24,320 bases of DNA from assembly GCA_964412845.1 (NCBI GenBank), contig CAYPQM010000106.1, positions 1 through 24,320 on the forward strand, written 5' to 3'. Origin of the DNA: JAWWPY01 sp964412845 (GTDB lineage Bacteria; Actinomycetota; Actinomycetes; Streptosporangiales; Streptosporangiaceae). How positions within the stretch are numbered: position 1 is the first letter of the stretch; each line of letters starts with the position of its first letter. Under the pieces are notes generated by a model. It made no database searches. It was not told where the DNA came from and saw nothing but the letters and a program-made list of their open reading frames with translations. This document shows positions 21,691 to 24,320 of the stretch, piece by piece. The position numbers and the translations under genes were made by a program.

Positions 21691-21741
21691 CTACCGCGCC
21701 GTCCGGCTGCGCTGGCCCGGCCCGGCGCTGACCGCGGACGG

Positions 21742-22986
21742 TCAGAGGCGGTCGCCGACCAGGACCGGCTCGTGGGCGAGCTCGACCCCGAAGACGTCCC
21801 GCACGCCGTCCCTGACCTCCCGGGCCAGGCCCAGCAGGCTGGCGGCGGTAGCGCCACCTGGATTGACCAGGGCCAGCGTGTGCTTGGCCGAGATCCTGGC
21901 TCCGGGCCGGCCGGTTCCCCGCGCACCGGCCGAGGCGCCGTCCTGGGCCGCGTACCCCTTCTGGAAACCGGCCTGCTCGATCAGCCACGCGGCGGAGACC
22001 TTCACCTGGCCCTGGTCCGCCCCCTGGCCGGCCGGGTAGCGCGGGATGCCGGCGTCCGGGCCGCAGCGCGCCGCGACCACCTCCTGCAGCGCGGCGAACT
22101 GCCGGGCATCCAGGATCGGGTTGGTGAAGAACGAGCCCGCGCTGCGGGTGTCCGGATCAGCCGGGTCCAGCACCATGCCCTTGCCCCGGCGCAGCGCGAG
22201 CACCGCGGCGCGCACGTCCGCGAGCGGTGCCCGGCCGCCTTCCGGCACGCCAAGCCGGTGGGCCAGTTCCCGGTAGCGCACGGGCTGGGACAAGGGCTGA
22301 CGGCTCAGCGCGAACACCACATTTAGCACCACGAAAGTTCCGGTGAACTCACCCATCCCGCCCAGCGCCGGCATCAGCCGGGCGCTGCGCTTGAAGGCGC
22401 TGGTCCGGTAGCCGAAACCGCAGTCGCGGGCAGCTAGCTCGACCACCTCGCCGCGCGCCCGGTCATACGCGCGGACCACGGTGATCGTGTCGGCCACCTC
22501 CTGTCCGTAGGCGCCGACGTTCTGGATGGGCGTGGCTCCGGCCCGGCCAGGGATGCCGGACAGGCACTCGATCCCGGCCAGGCCGCCGGCCACGCAGGAC
22601 GCCACGACCGTGTCCCAGTCCTCCCCGGCCGCCACGGTCACGCTCACCCCGCCACTGGCCCGGGCGCCGTCGGGCCGGCCGTCCTGCTCACCGCCGCTGG
22701 CCCGGGCACCAGCCCGGCCGTCGCCCAGTCCGCTGCCGGGGCCGGTGTCCCCGCGGTGGATGCCCTTGCTGGCGACGTGGATCACCGTGCCGGGGAACCC
22801 GCCGTCGGAGATCACCAGGTTGCTCCCGCCGCCGAGGATCAGCAGCGGCTCGCCCCGCTGGTCGGCGGCGCGGACCTCGGCGATGATCTCGTCATCGGTG
22901 GCGGCCTCGACGAACCTGCGGGCCGGGCCGCCGAGCCGGAGCGTGGTGAACTCCGAGAGCGCTACCTGCTCACGGACTGTCACCAT
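21742..22986 (-). CDS. murB: UDP-N-acetylenolpyruvoylglucosamine reductase
   Basis: This 414-residue cytoplasmic flavoenzyme reduces UDP-GlcNAc-enolpyruvate to UDP-MurNAc with NADPH in peptidoglycan synthesis. It shows FAD-binding motifs LTTLRLGG-type (FTTLRLGGPARRF) and LGGGSNLVISD (51-61), GIPGRAGATPIQNVGAYGQE (144-163), the GYRTSAFK segment, the proton-donor Ser in RSAGSFFTNP and the C-terminal ISAKHTLALVN. The Y/R pattern is that of type I MurB. It is longer than usual (about 340-360) because of a Gly/Arg/Asp-rich insert at 77-113 with two copies of GARASGG, and smaller inserts near GQGADQGQ and GASAGARGTGRPG. The ATG at 22986 has only a weak AGGG upstream. It is the last gene of the tRNA-rpmG-hadA-hadB-murB block. 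Confidence 0.95.
   Translation of the reverse strand: MVTVREQVALSEFTTLRLGGPARRFVEAATDDEIIAEVRAADQRGEPLLILGGGSNLVISDGGFPGTVIHVASKGIHRGDTGPGSGLGDGRAGARASGGEQDGRPDGARASGGVSVTVAAGEDWDTVVASCVAGGLAGIECLSGIPGRAGATPIQNVGAYGQEVADTITVVRAYDRARGEVVELAARDCGFGYRTSAFKRSARLMPALGGMGEFTGTFVVLNVVFALSRQPLSQPVRYRELAHRLGVPEGGRAPLADVRAAVLALRRGKGMVLDPADPDTRSAGSFFTNPILDARQFAALQEVVAARCGPDAGIPRYPAGQGADQGQVKVSAAWLIEQAGFQKGYAAQDGASAGARGTGRPGARISAKHTLALVNPGGATAASLLGLAREVRDGVRDVFGVELAHEPVLVGDRL
22648..22758 (-). repeat. Low-complexity insert coding region in murB
   Basis: Residues 77-113 of MurB are almost only Gly, Arg, Ala, Asp and Ser. They include GARASGG twice, encoded by near-identical GC-rich stretches. It falls between the FAD-binding strand ending in VASKGI and the strand VSVTVAAGEDWD, most likely a surface loop. 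Confidence 0.7.
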
Positions 22987-23038
22987 CGGCCCTGTCTTCG
23001 TCGTTGGCTTCGCCCGCAGGCAGGGGCAGGTCTCCGGA

Positions 23039-23467
23039 TCAGGCGAGACGCACGACAGCCCGGGCGCGGGTGAGCACCTTGGCCTCAGCTGAGCGGGCGG
23101 TCAGGGCCAGCACGACGCGGTTGCCGTCCAGCTTCTCCTCGATCTTGGCACTGACCTCGATGGTGGCGCCTGCGTCATCATCGGGCACCGGGACCATGGC
23201 CGAGAAGCGGACACCGAAATCCTCGACCGCCCCCGGGTCACCGGCCCAGTCGGTGACGTACCGGCCGGCCTGGGCCATGGTGAACATGCCGTGCGCGATC
23301 ACGTTGGGAAGTCCCACGGACCGGGCGATCCGCTCGTTCCAGTGGATCACGTTGAAATCGCCGGACGCGCCGCAGTACTTGACCAGGCTGAGCCGGGTCA
23401 CCGGGTAGCTGACCGGGGCCAGTTCATCCCCGGCCGCGACATCCGCGTACTTGATCGTCGCGGTCAC
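23039..23467 (-). CDS. hadB: MaoC-like (3R)-hydroxyacyl-ACP dehydratase, catalytic subunit HadB
   Basis: This 142-residue hot-dog-fold protein has the hydratase-2 motif intact: Asp37 and His42 in SGDFNVIHWNE, followed by GLPNVIAHGMFTMAQAG. HadB is the catalytic half of the HadAB dehydratase in fatty-acid elongation; in mycobacteria it serves mycolate synthesis, and relatives occur widely in other actinomycetes. Its ATG overlaps the hadA stop (23464-23467), giving coupled, equimolar synthesis. Length matches the family. murB starts 52 nt downstream. Confidence 0.9.
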   Translation of the reverse strand: MTATIKYADVAAGDELAPVSYPVTRLSLVKYCGASGDFNVIHWNERIARSVGLPNVIAHGMFTMAQAGRYVTDWAGDPGAVEDFGVRFSAMVPVPDDDAGATIEVSAKIEEKLDGNRVVLALTARSAEAKVLTRARAVVRLA

Positions 23468-23922
23468 TCGCCACCTCCCGCCGCGCCACGCTCCACGATC
23501 GTCGCGAAGGCGGTGCAGACATGCTCGCCCGCCACGGTGGAGATCTCGGTCCGGGTGGTCATCAGCACGTTCCGGCCGACCTCCCGGATCGTCTCGATGG
23601 TGGACTGCGCGGTCACCACGTCGCCGGCCCGCAGCGGGCGGGCGTACTCAAAGCGCTGGTCTCCGTGCACGACCATGGCGTAGTTGATGCCAAGCCCAGG
23701 ATCCCCGATGGCCTGGCCGCTCGCGGCCATGCTGACCACGATGGCGAACGTGGGGGGCGCTATGACGTCCGGGTATCCGGCCGACTGCGCGGCGGCCCGG
23801 TCCCGGTACACCTGGTTCGGGTCGCCGATCGCCTCGGCGAACTCCGCGATCTTGACCCTGCTGACCTCGTAGGGCCGTGTCGCGGGGAACGTCCGGCCGG
23901 CGTAGTCGTGGTTGACGGCCAC
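23464..23922 (-). CDS. hadA: MaoC-like dehydratase partner subunit HadA
   Basis: This 152-residue protein is the non-catalytic partner of HadB. It has the FAS1-type N-terminal hot-dog domain: HDYAGRTFPATRPYEVSRVKIAEFAEAIGD, then PNQVYRDRAAAQSAGYPDVIAPPTFAIV and QRFEYARPLRAGDVV. The catalytic His of the hydratase motif is replaced by Tyr (NQVYRD), as is usual for HadA, which binds the acyl chain. GTG at 23920-23922 is the start; no strong SD precedes it, but the rpmG stop is only 11 nt upstream, so re-initiation is likely. The order rpmG-hadA-hadB matches that in mycobacteria and Streptomyces. Confidence 0.9.
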   Translation of the reverse strand: MAVNHDYAGRTFPATRPYEVSRVKIAEFAEAIGDPNQVYRDRAAAQSAGYPDVIAPPTFAIVVSMAASGQAIGDPGLGINYAMVVHGDQRFEYARPLRAGDVVTAQSTIETIREVGRNVLMTTRTEISTVAGEHVCTAFATIVERGAAGGGE

Positions 23923-23933
23923 GGCGGCAGCCG

Positions 23934-24098
23934 TTAGCGCGTCTCGCGGTGCGGCTGGTGCTTACGGCAGTTCGGGCAGTACTTCTTCAGCTCCACCCGG
24001 TCCGGGTCGTTACGCCGGTTCTTGCGCGTGATGTAGTTACGGTGCTTGCACTCCTGGCAGGCCAGGGTGATCTTGGGCCTGACGTCGGTGGCAGCCAC
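23934..24098 (-). CDS. rpmG: 50S ribosomal protein L33
   Basis: This 54-residue ribosomal protein reads VAATDVRPKITLACQECKHR, then NYITRKNRRNDPDRVELKKY and a C-terminal segment holding CPNC and ending HRETR. Two Cys pairs (CQEC and CPNC) make this the zinc-binding C+ form of L33. The start is GTG at 24096-24098, with AAAGG about 11 nt upstream; no ATG is available. It sits 161 bp after the tRNA-Met gene and 11 nt before hadA, the classic actinobacterial arrangement. Confidence 0.95.
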   Translation of the reverse strand: MAATDVRPKITLACQECKHRNYITRKNRRNDPDRVELKKYCPNCRKHQPHRETR

Positions 24099-24259
24099 TA
24101 TGGAGTGCCTTTCTGTCGAACGGATAGATCTGCACGGCGGATCAGCCGTACGGCACAGTCAACCGTCCGCGGCCAGGTGTTGATTCCCGGCTGCTGGACG
24201 GCAGCAGCGCTGGCCGCCACAGCGGACTCGCAGTGAGACCCCTGGGACGGCTGGCGTGC
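24099..24259 (-). promoter_or_regulatory. Leader between tRNA-Met and rpmG
   Basis: This 161-bp non-coding stretch holds a hairpin GCTGCTG-gacgg-CAGCAGC (24190-24208) that could terminate or process the tRNA transcript. It also holds a palindrome GCCGTACGGC (24145-24154). On the minus strand a TTGACT hexamer lies about 70 nt before the rpmG start, but no matching -10 is evident at the usual distance. The rpmG promoter is expected here. Confidence 0.4.
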
Positions 24260-24320
24260 TGGTAGCGGAGGCCGGACTTGAACCGGCGACACAGCGATTA
24301 TGAGCCGCTTGCTCTGCCTG
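24260..24320 (-). tRNA. tRNA-Met (CAT), elongator type, 5' end beyond window
   Basis: On the minus strand the 3' 61 nt of a tRNA are visible. The anticodon arm is AGCGG-CTCATAA-TCGCT with anticodon CAT. The T arm is GCCGG-TTCAAGT-CCGGC, and the acceptor strand CTCCGCT is followed by A and an encoded CCA. The absence of the three G:C pairs of initiator tRNA in the anticodon stem argues for elongator Met; a CAT tRNA-Ile (lysidine type) cannot be excluded. A tRNA-Met before rpmG is conserved in actinobacteria. Confidence 0.92.

Larger units (their letters stand above)
20145..21694. mobile_element. Inverted-repeat-bounded segment with RCC1 gene, no transposase
   Basis: The left end TAGGTTCCCATTTCTGATG (from 20145) and the right end, read on the other strand, TAGGTCCCATTTCTGGTG (from 21693) match almost perfectly. 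The inverted repeat is about 22-24 bp, with one indel and one or two mismatches. Each end carries a second, inner related copy (20171-20188 and 21621-21639). Repeated internal end motifs of this kind are known in some IS families such as IS21, but no transposase or recombinase is present and no target duplication is seen. Inside lie the 3' remnant of a MarP-like protease and an RCC1-like gene. I read it as a non-autonomous or decayed element; two unrelated solo IS ends are the alternative. Confidence 0.5.

Noticed and set aside
20145..21694. Target-site duplication at the element ends
   Set aside because: The bases just outside the two inverted repeats (GGCTT on the left, CGCGC on the right) do not match, so no duplication can be claimed.

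Overview
The window comes from a high-GC actinomycete (Actinomycetota, outside the mycobacteria). The GC content is about 70 %, GTG starts and ATGA/GTGA stop-start overlaps are frequent, and the right end carries the conserved actinobacterial block tRNA-Met / rpmG / hadA / hadB / murB. The exact family cannot be fixed from sequence alone. The window contains one 100-N scaffold gap (19197-19296).

Layout. (1) 1-5567, minus strand: a Tad/Flp-type pilus operon read right to left as cpaB-like (SAF), tadZ/cpaE-like ATPase, tadA/cpaF ATPase, tadB, tadC, a small Flp-like prepilin and probably the start of a TadE-like gene running off the left edge. (2) 5568-5835: divergent control region. (3) 5836-13757, plus strand: a type VII secretion (T7SS) block with a 1515-residue FHA-bearing FtsK/SpoIIIE ATPase of EssC/EccC type, a WXG/PPE-like protein with a glycine-zipper C-terminus, a three-helix membrane protein, an LpqN/DcrB-like protein and an EspG-like protein. 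(4) 13807-14352, minus strand: two WXG100 genes. (5) 14627-19167, plus strand: a third WXG100 protein, a 696-residue putative T7SS-associated protein, two lipoproteins and a secreted PKD-like protein of a type found in actinobacterial pilus loci. (6) 19386-20147: an A24 prepilin peptidase with intact catalytic residues, which could process the prepilin made about 19 kb away. (7) 20145-21694: a segment of about 1.55 kb bounded by inverted repeats. It holds a seven-repeat RCC1-like beta-propeller gene and the 3' stump of a MarP-like serine protease, with no transposase. (8) 21742-24320, minus strand: the housekeeping block murB, hadB, hadA, rpmG and an elongator-type tRNA-Met cut by the window edge.

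How it fits together. The pilus operon and its peptidase bracket a T7SS module. No EccB, EccD, EccE or mycosin gene is present, so the secretion ATPase resembles a Firmicutes-type EssC and the rest of the machine is elsewhere or dispensed with. The best candidates for undescribed biology are: the glycine-zipper protein with its adjacent membrane and chaperone-like genes, which looks like a T7SS pore-forming effector module; a WY...EWWRE domain shared by the large T7SS protein and the lipoprotein beside it; and the inverted-repeat-bounded RCC1 element.
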